From positions 289,981-353,980 of the forward strand of contig JAFDWB010000084.1 of the NCBI GenBank assembly GCA_018268675.1: a stretch of DNA of 64,000 nucleotides, given 5' to 3'. The position numbers were made by a program, and so were the translations under genes. The stretch is from Actinomycetota bacterium (GTDB taxonomy: Bacteria; Actinomycetota; Thermoleophilia; Solirubrobacterales; 70-9). Under the pieces are notes generated by a model. That model was not told the origin of the DNA. It did no database searches and saw only the letters and a list, made by a program, of their open reading frames with translations. This document shows positions 9,101 to 17,047 of the stretch, piece by piece (position 1 is the first letter of the stretch; each line of letters begins with the position of its first letter).

Positions 9101-10491
9101 GCCCCCGCCCCCGCAAGGCTCCGGCCGAGGTCGCGGTAGGAGGCGCCGGGATGGCGGTCGGGGAGGCGCGGGCCCTCGCCGAAGAGCTTCTCCCGCAGCG
9201 TGCCCGGGGGGTACTCGGTGGGCGCGACGCCGCGCCGCCGCAGCTCCGGCATCAGGTGCTCGACCAGGTCCTCGAAGGTGCCCGGGGTGATCGCGTAGGC
9301 GAGGTTGAAGCCGTCGACGTCGGCGTAGTCGATCCACTCCTGCATGTGGTCGGCGACTTCGGCGGGCGAGCCGACGACGCGCGGGCCGAGCCCGCCGACG
9401 ACGCCCCAGCGGGCGATGTCGCGGACGGTCCACTCGCCGCCCTCGGGGTCGGCCTGCTGGAAGGCGGCGACGGCGGAGTGGATCGCGTTCGACTCCACCT
9501 CGCCGATCGGGTCGTCGAGGTCGTAGCGGGAGAGGTCGACGCCCATCCAACCGGAGAAGAGGGTCAGCGCGGCCTCGTCGTCGCCGTAGCGCTCGAGGTC
9601 GTCGTGCTTGGCCCACGCCTTCGCCTTGGTCTCGTCGACGATCGCCGTCAACAGGTTGTAGATGCGGGCGTCGTAGGGGTCGCGGCCGACCTCGCGCATG
9701 CGCCGGCGGATGTCGCCGACGGTCTCCTTGAGGATCTCCTTGGTCGGCGCGGCGGTGAAGATCGCCTCCGCATGCTCGGCGGCGAACTGGCGGCCGCGGG
9801 CCGAGGCGCCCGCCTGGTAGATGACCGGGGAGCGCTGAGGCGAGGGCTCGCAGAGGTGGATGCCGGGGACCTTGAAGAACTCGCCCTCGTGCTCGATCCC
9901 GTGCACCTTCGCCGGGTCGGTGAAGATGCCCGCGGCGCGGTCGCGGAGGACGGCGTCGTCCTCCCAGCTGCCCTCCCAGAGCTTGTAACAGACCTCGAGG
10001 TACTCGTCGGCGACGTCGTAGCGGTTGTCGTGGGTGAGCTGGGCCGCCGCGCCGAGGTTGCGGGCGCCGCTGTCGAGGTAGGAGGTGACGACGTTCCAGC
10101 CGACCCGGCCGTCGGTGAGATGGTCGAGCGTCGACATCCGGCGCGCGAAGGGGTAGGGGTGCTCGAAGGAGATCGAGGCGGTGAGACCGAAGCCGAGGCC
10201 CTCGGTGACCGCGGCCATCGCCGAGATCAGCATCGCCGGGTCGTTGACGGGGACCTGGGTGGCGTGGCGCACGGTCGCGTCGCGGCCGCCGCCATAGACG
10301 TCGTAGATGCCGAGCACGTCGGCGATGAAGAGGCCGTCGAAGCGCCCCCGCTCGAGCAGCTGGGCGAGGTCGGTCCAGTAGGAGAGCTTGCGATAGTCCC
10401 AGGCGCGGTCCTCGGGATGGCGCCAGAGGCCGGGCGACTGGTGGGCCACACAGTTCATGTCGAAGGCGTTGAGGCGGATCGGTCGGGGCAT
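9097..10491 (-). CDS. LLM-class FMN-dependent monooxygenase, NtaA/SnaA/DszA-like
   Basis: First gene of the operon, 464 residues, the length of the nitrilotriacetate/dibenzothiophene-sulfone monooxygenase group. Diagnostic blocks: N-terminal 'MPRPIRLNAFDMNCVAHQSPG', 'WTDLAQLLERGRFDGLF', 'EHPYPFARRMSTLDHLTDGR' and 'VIYQAGASARGRQFAAEHAE'. These enzymes use FMNH2 and O2 to oxidise and cleave C-N or C-S bonds. The start at MPRPIRL is chosen because an AAGGA lies upstream and the family begins this way; longer in-frame options run through the promoter motif. With the SsuD-like enzyme it suggests stepwise oxidation of an organosulfur or organonitrogen compound. Confidence 0.87.
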   Translation of the reverse strand: MPRPIRLNAFDMNCVAHQSPGLWRHPEDRAWDYRKLSYWTDLAQLLERGRFDGLFIADVLGIYDVYGGGRDATVRHATQVPVNDPAMLISAMAAVTEGLGFGLTASISFEHPYPFARRMSTLDHLTDGRVGWNVVTSYLDSGARNLGAAAQLTHDNRYDVADEYLEVCYKLWEGSWEDDAVLRDRAAGIFTDPAKVHGIEHEGEFFKVPGIHLCEPSPQRSPVIYQAGASARGRQFAAEHAEAIFTAAPTKEILKETVGDIRRRMREVGRDPYDARIYNLLTAIVDETKAKAWAKHDDLERYGDDEAALTLFSGWMGVDLSRYDLDDPIGEVESNAIHSAVAAFQQADPEGGEWTVRDIARWGVVGGLGPRVVGSPAEVADHMQEWIDYADVDGFNLAYAITPGTFEDLVEHLMPELRRRGVAPTEYPPGTLREKLFGEGPRLPDRHPGASYRDLGRSLAGAGA

Positions 10492-10510
10492 GGTCCTGCT
10501 ATTCCTTAGT

Positions 10511-10526
10511 AAGTTGATCGACAAAG
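10511..10526 (-). promoter_or_regulatory. Shared 16-bp motif before the monooxygenase operon
   Basis: Plus strand reads AAGTTGATCGACAAAG, matching consensus AAGTTGAYCRRCWARG. It ends 19 bp before the operon's first ATG, the same spacing as the copy before the MFS gene at 4666. It faces the copy at 10611-10626 across the divergent intergenic region, as expected for a LysR-type regulator acting on its own gene and a divergent operon. Confidence 0.5.
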
Positions 10527-10610
10527 CACGCTTAGTGCGATGGGGATGATGCAGCCACGCTTCGGGCCCTGTCAAATCGGACTTTCGGGTAGCCCTATAG
10601 TCTTTCCTTA

Positions 10611-10626
10611 CCTAGTCGGTCAACTT
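10611..10626 (+). promoter_or_regulatory. Shared 16-bp motif before the LysR gene
   Basis: The minus-strand reading is AAGTTGACCGACTAGG. In orientation relative to its gene it agrees with the two other copies, but it lies 44 bp rather than 19 bp from the start codon. Probably an autoregulatory site for the LysR protein that starts at 10671. Confidence 0.5.
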
Positions 10627-10670
10627 TAGTGAAATAGGTTCACAGGTCCGCCCCGGAGGCCGGTCCGCCG

Positions 10671-11582
10671 ATGCGCATCCAACAACTCGAATACGCCACC
10701 GCCGTCGCCCGCTTCGGCTCCTTCCGCCGCGCGGCCGAGGCGCTCCACATCTCCCAGCCGGCGCTGAGCGAGAACGTGCGCCGCCTGGAGCGGGAGCTCG
10801 GGGTGGAGATCCTCGACCGGCGGCGCTCCGGGGCGACGGTAGGCGAGCACGGCCGCGAGCTCCTCCCCCACATGCTGGCCGTGATCGAGGCGGCCGACAG
10901 CCTGAAGCGGGCCGCCGACGAGAGCCGGGCGCTCTCCCGCACGGTCCGGGTCGGCACCGTGACCGCGGCGACGGTGCCGCTGCTGGCGCCGACGATCCAT
11001 GCCTTCCGCGAGACCCACGCCTCGACCCAGGTGGAGATCCTGAGCGCCCAGCAGGGGGCGATCCACCGGGCGCTGCTGGAGGGCTCGATGGACCTTGGGC
11101 TGGTCAACTACCTGGAGGGCGACGACATACCGCCGGAGTTCGAGTCGACCGAGCTGCTGCGCGGCCGGCCGGTGGTCTGCCTGCGACCCGACGACGAGCT
11201 GGCGAACGGCGGCGCGGTGCGCACCGCGGACCTCTGGGATCGCCCTCTGATCGCGATGCGCCCGGGCTACGTCATGCACCGCTACGTCACCCGCCTCCTC
11301 GACGGCCGCGATCCGACCCCCTCCTACTCCGCCGACGGTGCCGAGATGGGCAAGCTGATGGTCGCCGCCGGCCTCGGCATCGCCCTCCTCCCCGACTACT
11401 CCGTGATCGGCGACCCGCTCGAGCGCAGCGGCGAGATCACCCACCGCCCCCTGGAGGACGACGGCGCCGGCGTCCTCCTCGTCCTGCAGCGCCGCCGCTC
11501 GACCCCGGCCCACAACGCGGTCTCCGACCTCCACGATTTGTTCGTGGCCGAAGCGGAGCGAGCGCGGGACCGAGGAAGCTGA
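10671..11582 (+). CDS. LysR-family transcriptional regulator
   Basis: Regulator of 303 residues. The N-terminal winged helix-turn-helix is at residues 1-62 ('FRRAAEALHISQPALSENVR'); the effector-binding domain follows from about residue 90 and is of normal length. It diverges from the monooxygenase operon with a 179-bp intergenic region that contains two copies of a shared motif. By family rule it would bind a pathway metabolite and switch the operon, and probably the MFS gene, which carries the same motif. CysB/Cbl-type control of organosulfur genes is a parallel but not shown here. Confidence 0.88.
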   Translation: MRIQQLEYATAVARFGSFRRAAEALHISQPALSENVRRLERELGVEILDRRRSGATVGEHGRELLPHMLAVIEAADSLKRAADESRALSRTVRVGTVTAATVPLLAPTIHAFRETHASTQVEILSAQQGAIHRALLEGSMDLGLVNYLEGDDIPPEFESTELLRGRPVVCLRPDDELANGGAVRTADLWDRPLIAMRPGYVMHRYVTRLLDGRDPTPSYSADGAEMGKLMVAAGLGIALLPDYSVIGDPLERSGEITHRPLEDDGAGVLLVLQRRRSTPAHNAVSDLHDLFVAEAERARDRGS

Positions 11583-11610
11583 CGCCGGCCGCGCCCTTAT
11601 CGTCCCCGCG

Positions 11611-12696
11611 GTGACCCGCCTCACCCTCGTCGACCTCTTCGCCGGCTGCGGGGGGATGACGCGGGGGTTCGAGGACTCGGGGGCGTTCCGGTCGGTGTTC
11701 GCGGTCGAGTTCGATCGCGACGCGGCGGCGACGTATGCGGTCAATTTCGGCGACCACGTGGCGTGCGGGCCGATCGAGGACGTTGCTGCGTTCCCCGGCG
11801 CGGACGTGGTGATCGGGGGGCCGCCGTGCCAAGGGTTCTCGCCGCTCAACCGGGGGGCGGTGGGGTTCGAGCGCCGGGGGCTATGGCGGGAGTACCTGCG
11901 GGCCTTGGAGGCCATCGGGCCGCGCGCCTTCGTGATGGAGAACGTCCCCGAGCTGCTGCGGAGCGCCGAGTACGCGGAGTTCAGGCGCCGCGCCGAGGCG
12001 CTCGGCTTCGAGGTCGAGGGCGAGATCCTGAACGCCGCCGACTTCGGCGTCCCCCAACGCCGCCGCCGCGCCATCGTCCTCGGCCTCCGCGACCTCGGCG
12101 CGCGCCGCGTCCCCTGGCCGACGCCGACCCACGCCGACCCGACGCTTGTCCTCGATACGAAGACAAGCGTCGACGGGGTGGGAGGCTGGGTGACGTTTCG
12201 TGAGGCGGTCGTCGGGCTTTCGTTGCAGCCTGACGGGAGGCGGTGGCATCGGCCCAGGCGGCCGCGGCCGGAGAGCGTGCGGCGCTACAAGGCGGTGCCT
12301 CGCGACGGCGGGGATCGGTTCGCGATGCAGCGGAACCTCGACCGGGCCGGCCTCGGGCACCTGGTGCCGCGTTGCTGGCGGGAGAAGCCGACCGGGACGA
12401 CCGACGTCTTCGGCCGGCTCTGGTGGGACCGCCCGGCGCTGACGATTCGGACCGAGTTCTACAAGCCCGAGAAAGGGCGCTACCTCCACCCCTCCGCCCA
12501 CCGCCCGATCACGGTGCGCGAGGCGGCGCGGCTGATGAGCTTCCCGGACGACTTCGCCCTGCCGGAGGACCAGGCGATGTCGAGCGTCGCCCGCCAGGTC
12601 GGCAACGCGGTGCCGCCGCTGCTCGCCCGCCGCATCGCCGAGTCGCTCGCCGCCTCACTTGCGGCGGGCGATCCCGCCTTGGCCACGGCCGCCTAG
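11611..12696 (+). CDS. dcm: DNA (cytosine-5) methyltransferase
   Basis: C5-cytosine methyltransferase of 361 residues acting on DNA with S-adenosylmethionine. The conserved motifs are in order: 'LVDLFAGCGGMTRGF' (SAM binding), 'GGPPCQGFSPLNR' (catalytic Cys), 'FVMENVPELL', 'FGVPQRRRRAIV', and C-terminal 'VARQVGNAVPP'. GTG start. The 3' end overlaps the convergent Vsr gene by 42 bp, and no restriction enzyme is present, so this may be a solitary methylase or the remnant of a restriction-modification system. A 33-bp palindrome shared with 43613-43645 is embedded in frame at 12140-12172, between the conserved core and the target-recognition region. The target sequence is unknown. Confidence 0.92.
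   Translation: MTRLTLVDLFAGCGGMTRGFEDSGAFRSVFAVEFDRDAAATYAVNFGDHVACGPIEDVAAFPGADVVIGGPPCQGFSPLNRGAVGFERRGLWREYLRALEAIGPRAFVMENVPELLRSAEYAEFRRRAEALGFEVEGEILNAADFGVPQRRRRAIVLGLRDLGARRVPWPTPTHADPTLVLDTKTSVDGVGGWVTFREAVVGLSLQPDGRRWHRPRRPRPESVRRYKAVPRDGGDRFAMQRNLDRAGLGHLVPRCWREKPTGTTDVFGRLWWDRPALTIRTEFYKPEKGRYLHPSAHRPITVREAARLMSFPDDFALPEDQAMSSVARQVGNAVPPLLARRIAESLAASLAAGDPALATAA
12140..12172. repeat. 33-bp palindrome inside the methyltransferase gene
   Basis: Arms 12140-12154 and 12158-12172 are complementary around a 3-base ATA loop, with one mismatch (A at 12161). The element is 32/33 identical to the intergenic palindrome at 43613-43645. Its length is 11 codons, so it keeps the frame and encodes part of a non-conserved linker. 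Core of each arm: GACGCTTGTCCTCG. Confidence 0.85.
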
Positions 12697-13122
12697 GGAC
12701 TCGCGCACCGCCGCCTCGACCCGGTCGGCGGCGTCGGCGATCCCCTCGTGCTCCCAGACCCGCACCACGGTCCAGCCCGCGACTGCGAGGAGGTCGTTGA
12801 CGGTGGCGTCGCGCTCCCGGTTGCGGGCGAGCTTGTCCTGCCAGAAGGCTTCGTTCGCGCGCGGCATCGTGCCGTGCTCGGGACAGGAGTGCCAGAAGCA
12901 CCCGTCGACGTACACGGCGACCTTCGCCGGGCCGAAGACGAGGTCGGCGCGGCTCGGCACGCCTTTCATCGGCCGCCGGTCGACCCGGTAGCGCAGGCCG
13001 CGCCGGTGCAGCTCGGAGCGCAGTTCGAGCTCCGGCGCCGTGTCCCGCCTCCGCACCCGCGACATCCGCTCGCTGACGCCGACCGAGGAGGGCGTCATCG
13101 GCGGTCGGGCGCGGCGGGCCAC
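12655..13122 (-). CDS. vsr: Very short patch repair endonuclease (Vsr)
   Basis: T:G mismatch endonuclease of 155 residues, normally partnered with a C5-cytosine methylase to repair deaminated 5-methylcytosine. Vsr blocks: 'ERMSRVRRRDTAPELELRSE', 'LRYRVDR', 'RADLVFGPAKVAVYVDGCFW' (catalytic Asp in the RADLVF stretch), 'CPEHGTMPRANEAFWQDKL' and 'RVWEHE'. It converges on the methyltransferase and the two coding regions overlap by 42 bp. Two starts are possible: GTG at 13122 or ATG at 13098; neither has a strong ribosome site. The conserved core begins after both. Confidence 0.9.
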   Translation of the reverse strand: MARRARPPMTPSSVGVSERMSRVRRRDTAPELELRSELHRRGLRYRVDRRPMKGVPSRADLVFGPAKVAVYVDGCFWHSCPEHGTMPRANEAFWQDKLARNRERDATVNDLLAVAGWTVVRVWEHEGIADAADRVEAAVRESLGGRGQGGIARRK

Positions 13123-13173
13123 GGCCCGACTCTAGTCGCGCCCCGCGCTCACCCGCGCGGCCGCGCCCGGCGC

Positions 13174-14340
13174 TCAGCCTCCGGGGAAGGCGATGACCTG
13201 GTCGTTCAGCGGCAGCTCGTCGCGCCGCGCGCCGACCCCCTTGCGGGCGATCTTCGCCACTTCGCCCGCTTCGACCCCTTCCAGGTTCGTCAGTTCGCCT
13301 TCGACCGAGAAGCTCGAGAACCGGTACGGCATCCCGTTGGAGGCGAGCGCGTGCGGGCTGTCCATGACGTGGAAGTGAAGGTGCGGGGCGCTCGAGTTGC
13401 CGCTGTTGCCGAGCAGCCCGAGGACCTGGCCGACCGCCACCCTCTGCCCCACCTTGACCCGCACCGACCCCGGCTCGAGGTGTGCGTAGAAGGCGTAGTG
13501 GCCGCCGCCGAAGGCGACGATGACGTGGTTGCCGCCCGCGCGTTCGGCGGTGATCGCGGGCGGCAACGCGCCCGCCGGCGTGTTGGGGATGTCGTCGACG
13601 ACCCCCACCACCTTGCCCGCGGTCGCCGAGAGCACTTCGTCGCCGAAGTACGGGTAGCTGGAGAGCTGGTCGAGCGGGCCCTCGAAGAGGCGGCCGAGCG
13701 GGTCGATCTGGACGAAGTCGATCGCGAAGCGCTCCGCCACGTGGGGCGCGCCGTTGACCGGCAGCACGGTCCCCCGGTGGGAGGTGAAGGCCGAGCAGCA
13801 GCCGTTGGCGACGACCCACCCGGGGCCGCGCAGCGGCGGCGCGATGACGACAGCTTCGCGGCGCGTCACCTTGACCGGCGCCAGTTCGTAGGCGGTCGCG
13901 ACGGCGGCCTGCCGCGGCTGCATCGTCAGCGCGATCCGGTGGGTCAGCCGCGCCGGGACCTTCGCGTCGCGCGCGAGGCTGACGTCCATCACCACGTAGG
14001 CGCCCTGGCCCGGTTTCAGCTTGACCGAGTGGGTCGACTGGCCGTAGGGCTGCATCACCGCTTCGAGCGACGGGCCGGCGAGCTTCTCGACCACCTTGCC
14101 GCCGGCCAGCGCCTCGAGGCTGCGCACGGTGACGGTCGATTCGCTGCGGTTGATCAGCTGCAGCTCGTAGGCGAGTTCGCGGCGCCCGTTGCCGGCGAGG
14201 ACCGGTTCGGGCGAGGCGATCCCGTTGCCGACGACCGGGGTCAGCACTTCGTGCGGTGCCCCGGCCGCACCGGGGACGACCGCCACCAGCAGGGCGGCGA
14301 GCGCGGCGAGGAGCCCGATCGGGAGGGGGCGGCAGGACAA
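13174..14340 (-). CDS. Secreted M23-family peptidase
   Basis: Exported protein of 388 residues with an N-terminal signal peptide (hydrophobic stretch about residues 7-26, ending AAGA). Residues 30-190 are an unassigned N-terminal region. Residues ~225-355 form an M23 (LytM-like) domain with the 'PHLHFHVMD' zinc/catalytic motif and 'GHYAFYAHLEPGSV'. The first zinc-ligand region reads 'ERFAIDF', so the usual His of HxxxD is not obvious while the Asp is kept. A cell-wall endopeptidase or related peptide-binding role is likely. It begins with TTG; no better start precedes the signal peptide. Confidence 0.8.
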   Translation of the reverse strand: MSCRPLPIGLLAALAALLVAVVPGAAGAPHEVLTPVVGNGIASPEPVLAGNGRRELAYELQLINRSESTVTVRSLEALAGGKVVEKLAGPSLEAVMQPYGQSTHSVKLKPGQGAYVVMDVSLARDAKVPARLTHRIALTMQPRQAAVATAYELAPVKVTRREAVVIAPPLRGPGWVVANGCCSAFTSHRGTVLPVNGAPHVAERFAIDFVQIDPLGRLFEGPLDQLSSYPYFGDEVLSATAGKVVGVVDDIPNTPAGALPPAITAERAGGNHVIVAFGGGHYAFYAHLEPGSVRVKVGQRVAVGQVLGLLGNSGNSSAPHLHFHVMDSPHALASNGMPYRFSSFSVEGELTNLEGVEAGEVAKIARKGVGARRDELPLNDQVIAFPGG

Positions 14341-14427
14341 GGGGCGCGCACTTTACGGAGCGACGACCGGCGGCGGCACCCGATCTGGACGGATGGTCGC
14401 CGAATTTCGGCGCCCGCCCCGCCGCCC

Positions 14428-14925
14428 TCAGCCGGGCTTGCCCGCCCCCCCGGCGAGGCGCTCGACCTGGGCGCCGCCGATCTCCCCGGTCAGCTCGAGG
14501 AAGGCGACGATCGTCTCCAGCTCTGCCGCGGTGAAGCGCGCCGCCAGGCGCCGCTGCCACTCGGCGGCGATCGGCCCCCAGATCGACTCGGCGCGGGCGC
14601 GGAACTCCGGCGTCACCGCGACGCGCACGCGCCGCCGGTCGGCGGGATCGGGGGCGCGGCGGGCGAACCCGGCGCCTTCGAGGCGGTCGAGCGCGCCGGT
14701 CACGGCCCCGGTCGTCACCCCCACCGCGCGCGCCAGCTCGCCCGCGGTGAGCCCGCCCGCGTTCTCGATCGCATTGAGGAAGCGCAGGTCCATCGCCGAG
14801 ATCCCGAGGCGCCGCGCGGCCAGCTCTTCGATCGCGCCGTCCTGGGTACCGGCAGCGCGGAACGCCGCGATCAGGCGCGCGACCAGCTCGCTCTTCGACG
14901 CTCTCCTGGAGGGTTTGGCGACCAT
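14428..14925 (-). CDS. MarR-family transcriptional regulator
   Basis: Winged-helix regulator of 165 residues. The DNA-binding core is at about residues 50-110 ('LTAGELARAVGVTTGAVTGALDRLE', then 'DPADRRRVRVAVTPE', the basic wing). The ATG at 14925 is preferred to a GTG 24 bp upstream because a palindromic operator (14929-14941) sits just before it. It diverges from a VOC-family protein gene, a common arrangement in which MarR represses both. The inducer is unknown. Confidence 0.85.
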   Translation of the reverse strand: MVAKPSRRASKSELVARLIAAFRAAGTQDGAIEELAARRLGISAMDLRFLNAIENAGGLTAGELARAVGVTTGAVTGALDRLEGAGFARRAPDPADRRRVRVAVTPEFRARAESIWGPIAAEWQRRLAARFTAAELETIVAFLELTGEIGGAQVERLAGGAGKPG

Positions 14926-14928
14926 TCT

Positions 14929-14941
14929 CTTAGCTGCTAAG
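14929..14941. promoter_or_regulatory. MarR-type operator palindrome
   Basis: CTTAGCTGCTAAG is a perfect palindrome around a central base, of the kind bound by MarR dimers. It lies 3 bp from the preferred MarR start, in the region shared with the divergent VOC gene, so autorepression and control of the VOC gene are likely. Confidence 0.6.
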
Positions 14942-15009
14942 ATACTCACGTACTAAGTTACTTGCCGAAGCGTGATCTTACGCCCCGGCGCGAACGGAAG
15001 GACAGCGAG

Positions 15010-15399
15010 ATGAGCACCGACAGCACCGCGGCCTCGAAGCTCGACTGGCGCCTGGAGCTGATCCAGGTCCCGGTCGCCGACATCGACCGGGCGAAGGCCT
15101 TCTACGTCCAGGCGGGCTTCCTCGCCGAACACGACCACCAGGTGAGCGACGAGCTCCGCTTCGTCCAGCTGACCCCGCCCGGCTCCGCCTGCTCGATCGC
15201 GCTGACCAGCGGCGCCCACGGGATGGCGCCCGGCTCGCTCGAGGGCCTGCAGCTCGTCGTCACCGACGTCGACACGGCGCGCGAGGAGCTGCTCGCCCGC
15301 GGGATCGAGGTCGGCGAGGTCCAGGAGTTCCCCTGGGGGCGCTTCGTCTTCTTCGCCGACCCCGACGGCAACCGCTGGGCGGTCCAGCAGGTCGGCTAG
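15010..15399 (+). CDS. VOC-family (glyoxalase/bleomycin resistance) protein
   Basis: Protein of 129 residues with the paired beta-alpha-beta-beta-beta pattern of the vicinal oxygen chelate fold: 'LELIQVPVADIDRAKAFYVQ' at the N-terminus, 'LQLVVTDVDTAREELLARG' in the middle and 'FVFFADPDGNRWAVQQ' at the end, which carries the usual second-half ligand region. ATG at 15010 is chosen for its ribosome site (GGAAGGA, 7-base spacing) over an in-frame upstream start. Members bind metal and detoxify or isomerise small molecules; the substrate is not predictable. It is divergent from the MarR gene and 2 bp short of the convergent TauE stop. Confidence 0.85.
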   Translation: MSTDSTAASKLDWRLELIQVPVADIDRAKAFYVQAGFLAEHDHQVSDELRFVQLTPPGSACSIALTSGAHGMAPGSLEGLQLVVTDVDTAREELLARGIEVGEVQEFPWGRFVFFADPDGNRWAVQQVG

Positions 15400-15401
15400 C
15401 G

Positions 15402-16145
15402 CTACTTGACGAAGAGCACGATCGCGACGATGACGCCGACCGTCACCACGATCCAGCGCAGCGCCTCGTCGGGGACGCGGCGGCCGTAGCGGGCGCCGAT
15501 CTGGGCGCCGACGGTCGAGCTGACGGCGAGCAGCGCGGCGGCCTCCCAGGCGACGTGGGCGACGATCACGAAGAGGATCGCGGCGACCCCGTTGGTGATC
15601 CCGGCCATCAGGTTCTTCAGCCCGTTCAGCCGTTGCAGGCGGTCGGCGATGAGGAAGCGCAGCGCGGCGAGCAGGATCACCCCCTGCGCGGCGCCGAAGT
15701 AGCCGCCGTAGACGCCGACCGCGAAGCCGACGGCGAGGAGCGCCAGCTTGCGATGGTGGCTGAGCGAGCCGTGGCTCAGCTTCGGTTTCGGGCGCGCCAC
15801 CATCAGCGCGCAGGCGAGCAGGATCAGGATCGGGACGACCGCTTCGAAGACGCCTTCGGGCAGGGTCAGCAGCAGGACGCCGCCGGTGATCGCCCCGAGC
15901 ACCGACCCGGTGCCGCCGTGCAAGATCCGCTCGCGCTGCCCCTCGAGCTCGCGCCGATACCCCCAGGCCGCGCTGATGCTGCCGGAGACGAGGCCGACCG
16001 TGTTGGAGACGTTGGCCGTGACCGGCGCGTACCCCACCGCCAGCAGCACCGGGTAGGTGAGCAGCGAGCCGGAGCCGACGATCGCGTTGATGCCGCCCGC
16101 GGTGAAGCCGGCGGCGAGCACGGCGAGGGCCTGGAGCAGGTTCAT
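15402..16145 (-). CDS. TauE/SafE-family membrane permease
   Basis: Membrane protein of 247 residues with about eight hydrophobic segments and the TauE/SafE signature near the start ('GFTAGGINAIVGSGSLLTYP') and repeated in the second half ('GFAVGVYGGYFGAAQGVILL'). Family members export sulfite, sulfoacetate or related anions, or remain unassigned. It converges on the VOC gene with only 2 bp between stops. A link to sulfite released by the SsuD-like enzyme is tempting but the genes are 6 kb apart and not co-transcribed. Confidence 0.85.
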   Translation of the reverse strand: MNLLQALAVLAAGFTAGGINAIVGSGSLLTYPVLLAVGYAPVTANVSNTVGLVSGSISAAWGYRRELEGQRERILHGGTGSVLGAITGGVLLLTLPEGVFEAVVPILILLACALMVARPKPKLSHGSLSHHRKLALLAVGFAVGVYGGYFGAAQGVILLAALRFLIADRLQRLNGLKNLMAGITNGVAAILFVIVAHVAWEAAALLAVSSTVGAQIGARYGRRVPDEALRWIVVTVGVIVAIVLFVK

Positions 16146-16205
16146 CAGCCCGCCAGTCTCCCCGAAGCACGAGAGCGGAGCGCACAGTCCCCCGCGCCCC
16201 CGATG

Positions 16206-16252
16206 TTGATGGGCCGAAAACCTCTCTATTTCAGCGGTTTTCGGCCCATCAA
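16206..16252 (-). terminator. 17-bp perfect inverted repeat overlapping a stop codon
   Basis: Arms 16206-16222 and 16236-16252 are exact complements around a 13-base loop. The TGA of the minus-strand gene (16249-16251) lies inside the first transcribed arm. The GGTTTTCGG-type arms end in an A/T-rich base, so this is probably the terminator of that gene and insulates the TauE gene downstream. Confidence 0.6.
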
Positions 16253-16686
16253 CCGTGAGGGTCGCCTTCGACCACCTCGGCGACGGCGCCGGTCGCCAGC
16301 GCCTTGCGGCCGAGGCGGGTCGGGGTGTAGTCGAGGCCGTCTGCCGTAGCGTGCACCTGGGGACGGACGAGCGCCGCGTGCTCCAGCGCCTGCATCCCCT
16401 CGGCGACGAGCCGCTCCAGGCGACCGCCGAGGCGCTCGTCCGCGCCGCGGCCCGAGCCCTCCGGCGCCATCGCGCCCGCCAGCCCGGCGATCGTCGCCCC
16501 GGCCCCGCCCGACCCGCCGACGGTCACTTCCTCCTCCGGGTCCTCCCACTCGGCCCCCGGCCCGAACGCCCTGCCCATCACCTCGGCCGCGAGCATCGGC
16601 AGCGGTAGCCGGTCGAGCCGCTCGATCTCGGCTTCCAACGCGTCCGCCTCCGCGCTCCGGTCGACCCTACCGCCGAACAGCGCCAT
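16249..16686 (-). CDS. Hypothetical protein, 145 aa
   Basis: Not recognised. Soluble, acidic protein with a predicted short helix at the N-terminus ('AEADALEAEIERLDRLPLPM'), a Gly-rich middle ('VTVGGSGGAGATIAGLAGAM') and a C-terminal part that reads like a small winged-helix tail ('TADGLDYTPTRLGRKALATG'). The start ATG has a good ribosome site (AAGGAAGG). It stands alone between two hairpins: a terminator overlaps its stop codon, and another hairpin (16983-17027) lies upstream and separates it from the aminotransferase gene. Confidence 0.6.
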   Translation of the reverse strand: MALFGGRVDRSAEADALEAEIERLDRLPLPMLAAEVMGRAFGPGAEWEDPEEEVTVGGSGGAGATIAGLAGAMAPEGSGRGADERLGGRLERLVAEGMQALEHAALVRPQVHATADGLDYTPTRLGRKALATGAVAEVVEGDPHG

Positions 16687-17047
16687 CCCCGCCTTCCTTT
16701 CCTTCGTCGAAGCCACCGCCCGACGGCGGTGCGCGGGCAAGCATAGGTACGAAGGCGGACCGGGCGCGGTTCGGTCATGTCGGCGGCACGAAACGCCGCG
16801 CCGCCAGATCACCGCGGTGAGCGCGGCGACGCGCTGGAATATCTCGGCGAGCCATCCGATCGCCCCCTTCGAGACCCGTAGTGCTGCGCCGCCGCAGTGA
16901 CGATCGGCGCAAAGGCGAGCCAGAGGATCTACCTCGCCGCGAGGAACTGGGACGACCTCCCTTCTCTCCAACCCGACCCCCTCCAGCTGTTCCTTATGGC
17001 CGATATACCGGCATAAGGAACAGCTGGACGGGAAGCGCCTCCTGGGG
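16687..17047. other. 361-bp intergenic stretch
   Basis: No convincing coding region. It holds the leader of the 145-aa hypothetical gene (ribosome site close to 16690-16700), sequence without recognised features at about 16720-16980, and the long hairpin at 16983-17027 just downstream of the aminotransferase stop. Confidence 0.6.
16983..17027 (-). terminator. Long hairpin after the aminotransferase gene
   Basis: Arms 16983-16998 and 17012-17027 are perfect 16-bp complements; the stem continues with a CCG/CGG pair after one bulged base and ends in an ATATAC loop. It starts 20 bp past the aminotransferase stop, so termination is its likely role. The TGTTCCTTA/TAAGGAACA core is shared with the hairpin at 28407-28445. 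Confidence 0.6.
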
